In this document: one piece after another, positions 17,011 to 26,500 of the stretch
Numbering within the stretch: position 1 is the stretch's first letter
Layout: each line of letters opens with the position of its first letter
Source: Desulfovibrio sp. ZJ209
GTDB lineage: Bacteria; Desulfobacterota; Desulfovibrionia; Desulfovibrionales; Desulfovibrionaceae
NCBI RefSeq assembly: GCF_011039135.1
Contig: NZ_JAAKEJ010000003.1
Span: 1 to 64,000 of the forward strand
Reading direction: 5' to 3'
Length of the DNA: 64,000 nucleotides
The notes under the pieces: generated by a model
Databases searched by the model: none
Told to the model about the DNA's origin: nothing
The model's input: the letters and a program-made list of their open reading frames with translations, nothing else
Position numbers and translations under genes: made by a program

Positions 17011-18021
17011 TTACTTTCCGAGCTTCAGACCCGGGGCGAAGGCCGGCGCGGTGAAGATCACGGCGTCGGCGCTGGCGCTCTCCGCCGGGTTGCTCGAGAC
17101 GATGCGCACTTCCTTTTTCTCCGGGTGGATGGCGAGGCTCGTGGAGAGCAGGTTCTGCCCCTCGTCCCGCCCGGGCAACAGGATCTGCCCGATGGGGAAG
17201 CCGTTGGGGTTGAAGATGAGCACGCGCCCCTGCGACATCATGGCCACATAGACATTGCCGTCCGCGTCCACGCGCATGGAGTCCGGCCCGCGCCCGGTGA
17301 ACCGGTAGGGGATGTGCGAGCGGAAGGGCACGATCTTGGTGGCGTCCTTCACCGTGGTCTTGTGGAGCTGCTCGCGGGCGTATTCCGTGGCCCAGATGAC
17401 GGAATCGTCCGGGGAGAGGGCCACGCCGTTGGCCTGCGCCATGTCCGGGATGACCAGGGTGAGCGCGCCGTCGGGCGCGCGGTAGACGATGCCGCCGCCA
17501 GTGACGGTGCTCGAGCCCTTGCAGTCGCTGAAATAGAGGCCGCCCTTGCCGTCAAAGACAAGGTCATTGGGGAGATACCCCTGCTCCGCGCCCACGATGA
17601 CCTCGGGCCGCCCCCCGGCGTCGGCAACGGCGAGGATGGAGCCGGCGCTCCCCTCGGGGTTTTTCACCGCCATGAAGAGACGGCCGTCCGGCCCGAAGGC
17701 CAGCCCGCACGGGGCGAGGCCGTCCAGCACCACATGGTCGGAGAGCTCGTTTTCCGGCGTGAGCTTCCGCACCTTGCCGCCGGTGACATCGCAGAAATAG
17801 AGGTTGCCCTCGCGGTCGAACACCGCCCCCTCGAGGATGTGGCGATCGCTGTTCACCACCTTGAGCGGGCTGGCCTCCACGCTTTGCAGGCCCTGCTCGG
17901 GGAGCGGGATGGGGGCCGGCGTTGCCGCGCGGCCCTCGTAGCTGAAGGCGTCCGCGGCGCGGGCCGGGGGGGCAAAGGCGATCAGGACGAGACAGGAAAA
18001 TGCGGCACAGAAGAGCTTCAT
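17011..18021 (-). CDS. Secreted SMP-30/gluconolactonase-like beta-propeller protein
   Basis: The 336-residue protein has a Sec signal peptide (residues 1-23, cleavage after PARAA) and an SMP-30/NHL-type six-bladed propeller with repeated strands such as GAVFDREGNLYFCDVTGGKVRKL, cut here into NLYFCD, GLYFSD, VIWATE and NVYVAM. Propeller family residues for metal binding are plausible (E near the first blade, N/D in PNDLVFD and MRVDADGN). Family members hydrolyse sugar lactones. The substrate here is unknown, and it should act in the periplasm. The ATG at 18021 is chosen for the signal peptide and a GGGGGAA site. It lies 107 bases after the cytochrome gene, possibly the last gene of that train. 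Confidence 0.8.
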   Translation of the reverse strand: MKLFCAAFSCLVLIAFAPPARAADAFSYEGRAATPAPIPLPEQGLQSVEASPLKVVNSDRHILEGAVFDREGNLYFCDVTGGKVRKLTPENELSDHVVLDGLAPCGLAFGPDGRLFMAVKNPEGSAGSILAVADAGGRPEVIVGAEQGYLPNDLVFDGKGGLYFSDCKGSSTVTGGGIVYRAPDGALTLVIPDMAQANGVALSPDDSVIWATEYAREQLHKTTVKDATKIVPFRSHIPYRFTGRGPDSMRVDADGNVYVAMMSQGRVLIFNPNGFPIGQILLPGRDEGQNLLSTSLAIHPEKKEVRIVSSNPAESASADAVIFTAPAFAPGLKLGK

Positions 18022-18128
18022 CGGTTCCCCCGAAGGTGCGGTCTTGGATATATCAGCATGGGGCCGGGCCCCGGCAAGGACCAAAATATGCAATCAATGG
18101 CCCTTTTCGTTCAAATGCCGGGCGCCCG

Positions 18129-18602
18129 TCAGCGGCGCCGGCCCCCGGAAAGCGGCAGGACGCAGCGGCCGCGCCCCAATAAGCGCAGAGAGCCGCGGAT
18201 GATCAGGAAGACGGCGAACAGCACGGCGCAGAAGAGATGGCAGAGCTTGAAGCCGGCGTAGGCGCCGCCGTAGATGGAAACATCCTCGAGGTTGTGCAGG
18301 ATGAGGATGAGGCCGCTCACGCCGAGCAGGGTCACGAGCAGGCAGCGCAGGCGCCCCCAGCGGCTCAGGCGGAAGCGGCCCGCGCTCTCCGCGAACCAGA
18401 TGACCCCGGCATAGGCCGCCAGCAGGAGCAGCGCGGCCGCCGCCCAGTAGTGGATGACCGTGGGCGAGGTGTTCCAGGTGTCGATGAGCCCGTAGCGGTA
18501 GGCCACGGGCAGGTGCGCGAAGCCGCTCACAAGGGCCGTGAGCACGGCCGCGTTCCAGAGAAAGAGGATGAAGGTGGAAAAGAGCGGGCCGCGGTCTTTC
18601 AT
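18129..18602 (-). CDS. Four-helix b-type cytochrome-like membrane protein
   Basis: The 157-residue protein has four membrane helices with one histidine each at or near the helix ends (H30, H51, H103, H122). That pattern suits two b hemes, as in cytochrome-b subunits that anchor periplasmic Fe-S proteins to the quinone pool. It is shorter than FdnI-type subunits and I cannot assign a named family. Its start overlaps the upstream Tat ferredoxin stop by four bases, so the two should form a membrane-bound electron transfer module. An AAAGGACGG site precedes the ATG at 18602; the longer frame adds a charged leader without support. Confidence 0.65.
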   Translation of the reverse strand: MKDRGPLFSTFILFLWNAAVLTALVSGFAHLPVAYRYGLIDTWNTSPTVIHYWAAAALLLLAAYAGVIWFAESAGRFRLSRWGRLRCLLVTLLGVSGLILILHNLEDVSIYGGAYAGFKLCHLFCAVLFAVFLIIRGSLRLLGRGRCVLPLSGGRRR

Positions 18603-19576
18603 GGGCGCCGTCCTTTCTGGCGGTCGCGCCAGAGGCGCAGGCACGCGAGCCCGGCCCCGGCCAGCGGCGCGGCCAGCACCCAGCCGAGCAGGTCATTCTC
18701 CTTCGTCATGGTCGCGCCGGGGGGGCGCAAGCTCGGGCGCCCCACGCCGATCTGGTCCTGCCTGAGCAATTCCACCTCGATGTCGCGGAAGGTGAGCTCC
18801 GACACATAGAGGGTATTGGTGCCGCCGTTGATGGTGCGGCCATAGATGTCGCCCTTGCGCTCGGCCGCGAGCTTTTCGGCCAGGGCGAACATCTTGGCCC
18901 TGGGGCCGAAATGCTGCGCCTTGCGCGGGCAGGCGCTCACGCAGGCCGGAGGCTGGCCCTCGGCCAGCAGGTCCTGGCAATAGTCGCACTTGAAGACCTG
19001 GCCATTGCCGAGATAGCGCGGCGCGAGGTCGAGATAGATGCCCACGCCCGACTGCCGGCGCGGGATCATCCACGGGCAGAAACGGATACAGCGGCCGTCG
19101 CCGATGCAGAAATTTTCATCCACATAGACCGCGCCCGTGGCCCGCTGGCGCGCGGCGCCGGCCGGGCAGAGGTTGACGCAGGGCGGGTTCACGCACTGCA
19201 TGCAGCGCCGCGGCAGGAAGACCCGCCGCGTGGCCCCGCCGGTGCGGATGGTGCACGACTGGATGTAGAGCCAGTTGTAGGGCGTGAGGCAATCGGTGAC
19301 ATCACGCCGGTCGGACCAGTCCTGGATGCGCACCGAGGGCGGATAGGGCTGCGGGATGGGATGCACGGGCAGCGGCACCCGGGCGAGGTTGCGCGCCCGG
19401 CAGGCGCTCACGCAGGCCCCGCAGCCGTTGCAGGCGTCCACGTCGATGACGGTGGCCATGGTGGCCGGCCCCGCCGCCGCGCGGGCCGGTGCAGGAGCTG
19501 CGGCCAATGCGCCCGCCGCAAGGGCGGCCGCGCCCTGAAGAAAACGGCGGCGCAGGGGCTGGAAGGGGCTGTGCAT
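18599..19576 (-). CDS. Tat-exported four-cluster ferredoxin-type electron transfer subunit
   Basis: The 325-residue protein has a Tat signal (PLRRRFLQGAAAL), four cysteine groups of the FdhB/HybA/NrfC type, and a C-terminal membrane helix near 295-312. The groups are CNGCGACVSAC (49-59), CMQCVNPPCVNLC (125-137), CIGDGRCIRFC (157-167), and CDYC with CVSAC (197-216). In the third group the second cysteine is Asp160, which in other ferredoxins gives a [3Fe-4S] or Asp-ligated cluster. It likely passes electrons between a periplasmic partner and the adjacent b-type cytochrome. It begins nine bases after the flippase stop, so it may be co-transcribed with the export genes. The Shine-Dalgarno is weak. 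Confidence 0.8.
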   Translation of the reverse strand: MHSPFQPLRRRFLQGAAALAAGALAAAPAPARAAAGPATMATVIDVDACNGCGACVSACRARNLARVPLPVHPIPQPYPPSVRIQDWSDRRDVTDCLTPYNWLYIQSCTIRTGGATRRVFLPRRCMQCVNPPCVNLCPAGAARQRATGAVYVDENFCIGDGRCIRFCPWMIPRRQSGVGIYLDLAPRYLGNGQVFKCDYCQDLLAEGQPPACVSACPRKAQHFGPRAKMFALAEKLAAERKGDIYGRTINGGTNTLYVSELTFRDIEVELLRQDQIGVGRPSLRPPGATMTKENDLLGWVLAAPLAGAGLACLRLWRDRQKGRRP

Positions 19577-19585
19577 GCTTGGAGC

Positions 19586-21046
19586 CTAGCCGGTGGGGCC
19601 GCCAGCGTCAATGCCGGGCCGGGCGCCCGTGTCTTCCTCGAGCTCCCGCGCCGTCTCAAAGGGCGGCGGCGGCCGCCAGCGCCAGAAGAGCGCCAGCAGG
19701 GGCACAAGGCCCGCGAGCTCGGCCGCTTCGCGCGGGAGCATGAGCCCCACGCCCCACCACAGGCCCACGCTGAGTGCGGCGCACGCGCCCATGAGCAGCC
19801 ACTGTGCGGCTGTCATGGGCCTGGCGGCCCACTGGAAATAGCTCACCGTGAGCACCGCCACCCAGACCTTGGTGATGGTCAGCGAAAGCGCCGCGCCCGT
19901 GAGCGGGCTCGCCGGGATGAGGGTGCAGCAGCAGATGAGGTTGACCACAAGCCCGCTCAGGTAGAAGCCGAAGAGCAGCGTGTGCTTGCGCATGCCGATC
20001 ATGGCATAGGCCGCAAGATTGTGCAGGAAGGCCGTGGCGAGGCAGGGCGTGAGCAATTGCTGCGCGGTCACGGCGCTGGCGTAGTCGGGCCCGTAGATGA
20101 AGGGCAGGAAGCGGTCGCTCTCCACGCAGATGAGGAAGATGATGGGCAGCGACGCGGCCCAGAGCGACCGCGCCGTCTGGCCGGCGAGGCGCCTGAAGGC
20201 CGCGCGGCTCTCCTGCCAGAGCTTCGCCAGCAGCGGAAAGATGACCTTGCCGAGCAGCGCGCTCGAGACGAGCACCGAGAGGCCCTCCACGGTCTCCCAG
20301 GCCACCCCGTAGCCGCCCACGTCCGCATTGCCGCCGTAGTTTTTCAGGAAGATGACGTTGACCTTGTTGTAGAACATGGCGCAGGCCGCCATGCCCGTGA
20401 AGATGAGGCCGTGCCGCATCTGGCGGGCGAGGTGCCCCATGCCGGCGAGGCCCACGCCCCGAAGCGGGTTGCGGCCGAGGGCGGCGAGCGAAAAGCCGAT
20501 GGCGAGCAGGGCCTCCAGCGGCTTGAAAAGCGCGATGGCGAGCGGCGGCGCGCCCACGAGCACGCACAGGATGCCGTAGCCCAGGCCGGCGAGCGCCGAG
20601 GGCACGCGGATGCGCATCTCCACATCCTGCCGGCCGCGCGCCTGGCAGAGATTGAAAAAGGAGTCGGCCACGGCGTCGAGCCCGAGGCCCGCGGCGATGG
20701 CGAGCACCACGAGCCGGAGCTCGGGGCTGTAGCCCTGCCAGCCGGTGACGAGCCATGTGACCGCAAGCGCCGCCGCGAGCACGGCGAGCTTGAGCCAGCT
20801 CACCTCGCCGAGCAGCGCCCGCGGGCGCGCCTCGCGCCGGGCAAAGGTGGAAAGGAGGAAGTCGTTGAGGCCCACGTCGGCCACGGTCTTGACGAGGTAG
20901 CCGAAGGTCAGCGCAAGGACGATCTGGCCGAGGATGTCCGGGCTTGCCCGGGCGAGCAGGATGGTGAACGCGGTCCAGGCGAGGTCGCGCGTCCACTGGG
21001 CGCCCAGGATGTAGCCGAGGCGCCGCGGTATGCTCTTCAGCTTCAT
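19586..21046 (-). CDS. MOP-superfamily (Wzx-like) polysaccharide flippase
   Basis: The 486-residue protein has about 12-14 hydrophobic helices and the polysaccharide-synthesis/oligosaccharide-flippase layout (GYLVKTVADVGLNDFLLS near 50, VFL and TFGYL-type motifs, FMFYNKVNVIFLKNYGG-like segment near 225). Wzx-type proteins move lipid-linked glycans across the inner membrane. Its ATG overlaps the stop of the periplasmic adaptor gene by four bases, an unusual partner for a flippase. It ends in an acidic, proline-rich cytoplasmic tail. It lacks the MurJ signature present in the murJ gene elsewhere in this window. Confidence 0.82.
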   Translation of the reverse strand: MKLKSIPRRLGYILGAQWTRDLAWTAFTILLARASPDILGQIVLALTFGYLVKTVADVGLNDFLLSTFARREARPRALLGEVSWLKLAVLAAALAVTWLVTGWQGYSPELRLVVLAIAAGLGLDAVADSFFNLCQARGRQDVEMRIRVPSALAGLGYGILCVLVGAPPLAIALFKPLEALLAIGFSLAALGRNPLRGVGLAGMGHLARQMRHGLIFTGMAACAMFYNKVNVIFLKNYGGNADVGGYGVAWETVEGLSVLVSSALLGKVIFPLLAKLWQESRAAFRRLAGQTARSLWAASLPIIFLICVESDRFLPFIYGPDYASAVTAQQLLTPCLATAFLHNLAAYAMIGMRKHTLLFGFYLSGLVVNLICCCTLIPASPLTGAALSLTITKVWVAVLTVSYFQWAARPMTAAQWLLMGACAALSVGLWWGVGLMLPREAAELAGLVPLLALFWRWRPPPPFETARELEEDTGARPGIDAGGPTG

Positions 21047-21984
21047 TTGGCGGCCGCTTGCCCGCCTCCGCCAAAGCGCACCACCGCCTTGAAGCCCGGC
21101 TTAAGCACAAGGTCGGGGTTGGCCACGGTGAGCTCCACCGTGTAATAGGAGGGGTTTGCCACGTTCATGTCCGTGGAGAGCCAGGAGATCTCGCTCACAA
21201 GGCCGGTGAACTTGCGGTCGCCCAGGGAGGGGATCTCCACCTGCGCCTTGTCGCCCACCTTGATGGTGTTCACGTCCGCCTCATAGACCGGCACCTGGAT
21301 GAGCACCGGGTTGAGCTGCCCCACCTGGATGGGCGCGGAATTGGCGGCCATGAGGTTGCCCGGGTTGAGGTTCGAGGCAAGCGACAGCACATAGCCCTTG
21401 ATGGGCGAGGTGAGCACGAGGGTCCGGGGCAGCTCCTCCCCTTCCCTGATGGGCTGCCCGAAGTAGCCCGAGAGCTCCTTGAGGCGCGCCGCGAAATTGC
21501 TCTCGGTCTTGCGGATGGTGGATTGCAAAAGTGCGATACGGTCGCGCACCGAGGCGACACTGCTTTCCAGCCGCGCCAGCGCCTGCTTGGAGCCCAGGCC
21601 CGAGGCCACCAGCTGCCGGGCCTTGTTGCGCTCCGCCGTGACCTGGGCGAGCTGGCGCTCCATGTCCAGCAGCTGGCTCTTGGAGCCCTCGGTGCCGGCG
21701 CCGGTGGTCACTTCGCGCTGGAGGATGCGCTCGGCCTCGTCCTGCAGGTGGTAGCGCAGAAGCGGCGAGCCGTCTTCCACGGCGTCGCCGGGCTTCACGA
21801 GCACCTCGTCCACCACGGAGTTGAAGGGGACGGGCACGGCGCGCGTGACCGTGGTCACCACCTTGCCCGTGAGGATGATGGCCTCCGCGGCGCGGGCCTC
21901 CCCGGCGAGCCAGAGGGAGGCCGCGCACACAAGCGCGGCCAGCGGCCACAGGAGGCCGCGCGGAAGGAGGGTTGCGCGATACAT
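21043..21984 (-). CDS. HlyD-family periplasmic adaptor (membrane fusion) protein
   Basis: The 313-residue protein has a signal peptide (MYRATLLPRGLLWPLAALVC, cleaved near AEARAAEA), then a lipoyl half-motif (VPVPFNSVVDEVLVKPGDAV), an alpha-helical hairpin (about 80-165), the second lipoyl half (IKGYVLSLASNLNPGNLM) and a beta-barrel domain. This is the layout of tripartite-system adaptors. The ATG at 21984 overlaps the outer-membrane factor stop by one base (TGATG) and is preceded by AAGGAGATCC. Downstream it overlaps the flippase. No RND or ABC pump is next to it, so the inner-membrane partner is probably the flippase, which is inference. Confidence 0.83.
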   Translation of the reverse strand: MYRATLLPRGLLWPLAALVCAASLWLAGEARAAEAIILTGKVVTTVTRAVPVPFNSVVDEVLVKPGDAVEDGSPLLRYHLQDEAERILQREVTTGAGTEGSKSQLLDMERQLAQVTAERNKARQLVASGLGSKQALARLESSVASVRDRIALLQSTIRKTESNFAARLKELSGYFGQPIREGEELPRTLVLTSPIKGYVLSLASNLNPGNLMAANSAPIQVGQLNPVLIQVPVYEADVNTIKVGDKAQVEIPSLGDRKFTGLVSEISWLSTDMNVANPSYYTVELTVANPDLVLKPGFKAVVRFGGGGQAAAK

Positions 21985-23501
21985 CAGAGGATCTCCTTGG
22001 CGGGCGGTCCGAGAAAGCGCTCCTGAAGCACAGTGGCCAGGTACATCCATTCGAGCTGGGCGAGCCTGTGTTCCAGTTCTGACTTGATGTAGGAAATGCG
22101 CGCGTTGACGGCCGCTTCCTCACGCTCGACAAGGGCCGGCAGCTCCACGGTGCCCTCGTCAAAGGCGATGCGCGCCTCGGTGAAGCGCATTTCCGCGGTG
22201 TCGAGGCGGATCTTCTGCAGCTTGAGGTCAGTTTCGGCAACACTCACGCGCTGCTCGGCCTGAAGCCATTTGTAGGAATACTCGGTGCGCCTGCGCGCCA
22301 TGTCGTGGAAGGCCTGGGCCTTCTTCATGCGCGCCGTCTGCACGCCGCGGTAGCGCCGCCCCCAGTCGAGCAGCGGGAAGTCGAAGTTCCAGTGGAGGAA
22401 GTAGTCTTCCTGGCCGTGGGGCGGCTGGTACTGGCCGGCCGGCGGCGTGTGGTTGACGTAGAACGACATGTTGGGCACATACTGCGCCCAGGCGAGCATG
22501 ATGTTGTAGTCGCCGAGCTTGAACTGGGCGCGGAGGAGCAGGTCGTCCTCGGTGGTGGTCCAGCGGTCTTCCCACTTGAGGGCGCGGCCGTCGAAGCCTT
22601 CCAGGATGGTATTGGCGCTCTCCGCGTCCACGTTGAGGCGCTGCTCCGGCTGCACCCCGGAGATGAGCTTGATGCGCGTACGGTCGATGGTTTCTTCCTG
22701 GCTGGACTTTTCCACGTTGAGTTCGCGGGCGCGCTGTTCCTGCCGGGCCACGTCCAGCGCCACGCCCTGGCGCCCCTCCACCGCCTCCACCTGCTGCCAG
22801 TAGCCCACAAGGTTGTCGCCCAGGGGCAAAAGGCTCTTTTGGGCCTCGAGGATGCGGCGTTTCGCCTCCAGCCTGAGATAACTCTGGGCAAGCTCGTAAA
22901 TCACGTCGCCCACGGCCTTGCGGTGCGTGGAAATGGCCACGTTGACCATGCCCTGCTGCACCTTGTTCTCAAAATAGGTGGCCACCGGGTTGGGGAAGGG
23001 CGCGTAGAAGTTGGTGCGCATCCTGGTGCGCCCGTAATCGCTCGGCGTGTTGCGCATGTCCATGTTGTAGCGCGTCAGGTTGTTGGACACGGTGAGGGTC
23101 ATGCGCGGCTCGGGCAGATACTTCCACGCCGCGTTGGTGCGCGCGAGCCGGTTGATTTCCAGTTCCACCGCGCTGTTCACGAGCAGGGGCGACTGCTGGA
23201 TGGTGAGGAAGACGCAATCCTCAAAGGTGAAGCGCTTGTCGGGGTCGTAGAGATTGGGGACGGCCTCCTCCAGCTTCTGCTTGTTCTCCACGGGCACGCC
23301 CGGGGCTTCGTCCAGCCAGTGCCTGGGCGGCAGCTCCGGCGACTTCATGCCCGCCTTGTTGGAGGAACAGGCCACGGCGAACAGCGCGAGGAGGAGAACC
23401 AGCAGGAGGGGCGCCGCGCGGCGCGGGCCGGCCGCCGTGGTGCGCCGGCTGCCGGCGGCTGCACGACCTTTGGCACGGGATACAGGAAAAATGTGCTTCA
23501 T
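21984..23501 (-). CDS. TolC-like outer-membrane-factor lipoprotein
   Basis: The 505-residue protein has an unusually long basic leader, a hydrophobic stretch and a lipobox ending at C45 (LLALFAVAC-SSNK). The body has the two long coiled-coil repeats of outer-membrane efflux proteins (about 115-280 and 330-495). It should form the trimeric outer-membrane channel. The MKHIFPV start at 23501 is chosen because AAGGA lies five bases upstream; the MSM start two codons earlier would overlap that site. The order outer-membrane factor, adaptor, flippase with overlaps indicates one export complex. Confidence 0.83.
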   Translation of the reverse strand: MKHIFPVSRAKGRAAAGSRRTTAAGPRRAAPLLLVLLLALFAVACSSNKAGMKSPELPPRHWLDEAPGVPVENKQKLEEAVPNLYDPDKRFTFEDCVFLTIQQSPLLVNSAVELEINRLARTNAAWKYLPEPRMTLTVSNNLTRYNMDMRNTPSDYGRTRMRTNFYAPFPNPVATYFENKVQQGMVNVAISTHRKAVGDVIYELAQSYLRLEAKRRILEAQKSLLPLGDNLVGYWQQVEAVEGRQGVALDVARQEQRARELNVEKSSQEETIDRTRIKLISGVQPEQRLNVDAESANTILEGFDGRALKWEDRWTTTEDDLLLRAQFKLGDYNIMLAWAQYVPNMSFYVNHTPPAGQYQPPHGQEDYFLHWNFDFPLLDWGRRYRGVQTARMKKAQAFHDMARRRTEYSYKWLQAEQRVSVAETDLKLQKIRLDTAEMRFTEARIAFDEGTVELPALVEREEAAVNARISYIKSELEHRLAQLEWMYLATVLQERFLGPPAKEIL

Positions 23502-23585
23502 GGACATCCTTGGGGCCGCATGAAGGCGGCCATGGTTCAAGCCCAGCCTGCCTTGGGCGCAGCGGGGGACCCGCTCGCGCACGCT

Positions 23586-26500
23586 TCAGGCGGTGCCAGC
23601 CTGCCGGGGCGTGGCCGGGCGCTCGAACTCCAGATGGTGCACGGTCAGCAGGGTCTCCCCGGCGGGGCCGGACACCTGGGCGTCAAAGCGCACCCGGGCG
23701 CCGTCATCCCAGGTGCGGCGCACCTCCAGCGTGCGGGCGCCTTCGGCCGCCCCCGGGCCAGCCCCCGGAAGCCCGAAGCGGATATAGCCCACGCCCTCAC
23801 AACGCCAGCCCGGAGCCGGGACCGCCGCCTCGGGCGCAGGGGCCGAAGTTTCCGCCTTGAGCACCAGAAGGGCGCCCTGCATGACCGCGGCCGTGAGCTG
23901 CAATGCGGAAGCATAGCCCCAATCCGCCTGCGGAGCAATGGGAAAGGCCGCGGCCGTGCCGGGCGCGAGGAGGCCCGTGTGGACGGCGAGCACATCGCCA
24001 TCCGCCGTGAAGGTGCGCGGCGCAAGCGCCGAGATGAGGCGCCAGTCCGGCCCAAGGCCGAGGCGCGCATAGAGCGCAGGGAGCGGCAGGGGGGCGCCGC
24101 CCTCACCGGGGGGAACGGGCAGCGGGGCCAGCGGCGGCGCGGGCCGCGGGCCCGGGGCCAAAAGGGCCATGGCCTCGGCGAAGGGCGCGAAGGTGTCCGT
24201 GTGCCGGCCATTGGGCGTGAGCTCGCGGATATCGAGGGCCGTGCGGCACATGCGCGTCATGGCCCCGTCGTGCATGATCCACGGCCGCCCGCGCGCGGTC
24301 ACGCGGCCCTCGCGGGTGATGCCCGGAGGAAGGGCGGGGGGCGCGAAAAAGCGCACATCGGAAAAGCCCGTCACCGTGAGCCACGGCAGGAGCAGCCGCG
24401 CGCCCTGCAAGAGGGCCAGCAGCGCGCGGGAGAAAGGCAGCCACGGCGCGCCCTCCGGGAGATTCCAGCCGCCATGCTGCAGCAGCGCCGGGTCCGAAAA
24501 GGCGGAAAACTGGCAGCCGCCCTGAAAAAGGCCGCTTTCCGCCGCAAGCGGGGGCTGCGAGCCCGCCCATGGCTCGGGGTACACGGGCGCGGATATTTCG
24601 GGCCTGTCCACAAGGGGCGCGTGCGCCGGGCGAAACCCCTCTTCGGCAACACTCCAGAGGACGGTCTCGCCCTTGCCGCGGAAAAGCTCGGCGGCGCAGC
24701 GGTCGCCGAGGGCGTCGCGCCCCAGGGGGCGCCCGTCGTCCAAAAGCGCCAGGACGGGCGCGGCCCCGGCGCCGGCCATGGCCTGTATCCAGCCGGAGAG
24801 GGGCGCCCCCGCCCCGCCGGCACGGACGGCCTCCGCCTGTTCCCTCGTGGCGCGAAAGCGGCGCAGGCAGGCGAACCATGGGCGGGCCCCCACATGCCCG
24901 GCGCGCCACGCGCCCAGGGCGACGGCGAGATCCGCGTCCGGCGCCGCGTCCTCATCGGCCAAAGCCCCGGCTGCGGGCACGAAAAGAATCCCATCCAGCC
25001 GGCCTTTGGCGGCCAGCAGGGCGTCCAGCGCCTCGGCAAGCGCCCCGGAGCTTTTCAGGGCGTCTTCCGCCAGCGGCAGGACGCTGCTCCCGGCCTTTTG
25101 GAGCGGCGCGCAGTCCGCCACAAGGCCCTGCGGCACGGCGAGCGTGGCCCCGAACGCGGCCGCGCCGTTCCAAAGCTCCGGCAAAAGCTCCCCGTCCAGC
25201 ACGCAGAGCACATAGACGCCGGCCGCCTCCACGCCGGGGCCCGAGCCCCCCGGGTCCAGCGGCAGGAGCGGAAGCGGGGCGCCGTCGCCCGCGGGCGGCG
25301 CAAGGCGCAGCAGGGGCGCAAAAGTCCCGCGCCGGGGGGGCCTCCGCGCGCTCCCTGCCTGCGGAACGCCCGGCGAGTTTTTGCGGCCCAGCAGGACGCG
25401 CACAAGGTCGCCCACGGTGCTTACCTGAAGCAGGTCTTCAAATTCCGCATGCACGCCGAGGCGGCGCTCCGCCTCCTGCAGGAGGAGCGGAAAGCGGCTG
25501 GAGCGCAGGGCGAGGTCATAGCGCAAATCCTGCTCCGGCCTGAGCGCGGCCGCGGGCCGGCCGCAGGCCTCGGCCAGAAGCTCCAGCACCTGCCGGGCCT
25601 TCTCCGCATCCTCCCCGAAAAAGGGTTCGGCGGGGGCGGCTTGCGGCACCGGCGCTGACGCCGGTTCGGGCGCGGGCCCCGGGGCCGCCCCTGCCTCCGC
25701 CGGCCGGAGCCGCGCGCCCACCTGGCGGATGGCGGGGAGGGGGAGATGCCCGAGCGCGTAGAGCCGTGCGCAGGCCTCGCGCATGGCCGTGACCTCGGCG
25801 CCCTTGCGGCCCGCGGAAAGGCAGAGCGCGCGGGGCTCGCAGTCGGCCACGAGGCCACAGAGCGTGTCCTGCGGCCCGAGCTCCAGGAATTGCCGGATGC
25901 CGTCGCGCCGCCACATGGCGTCCACGCAGTCCGTCCAGGCCACGGTGTTCTCGTCCAAATCGGTGATATAGCGGCAGATGGAGGGCTGGTCGCCGGGATA
26001 ATAGCCCGCGGTGATGCCGCTCAGCATGGGCACCCTGGCCGCGTGCATCTCGAGCGCCCCGAGCCTGCGCTGCGAGAGGTCGCGCAGGATGCGCATGCCC
26101 GGATGGTGGAAGGCGAGGCTCACATTGAGCACCATGGAGGGCACCCGGCGCTTGCGCAAGGCGGCGCGCGCCTCCTTGAGGGCCTCACGCGGGCCGCTCA
26201 GGATGAACTGGCGCGGCGTGTTGCGGTTGGAGACATAGAGGTCGGGCCACGCGGCGAGGGTCTCGTCGATGACGGCCGCTTCGGCATGCACGGCCATCAT
26301 GCCCGTGTCGCGCGTGGACGAAGCCTCGAGCTCGGCCATGTGCTCGGCGCGTGTGTCGAGGATGTACCAGGCTTCGGAAAGGCCGTAGATGCCGGAGAGC
26401 GAGAGCGCGATGAGCTCCCCAAGGCTGTGGCCGCAGAAGAGCGCCGGCGAGAGCCCCAGGGAGGCGAACTGGCACCACTGCGCGTATTCGAGGAGGAACA

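Noticed and set aside
22305-25658. A rightward open frame of over 1100 codons
   Set aside because: Composition (H, R, Q, A, G repeats) is typical of the complement of GC-rich coding DNA. It overlaps two well-supported genes on the other strand.
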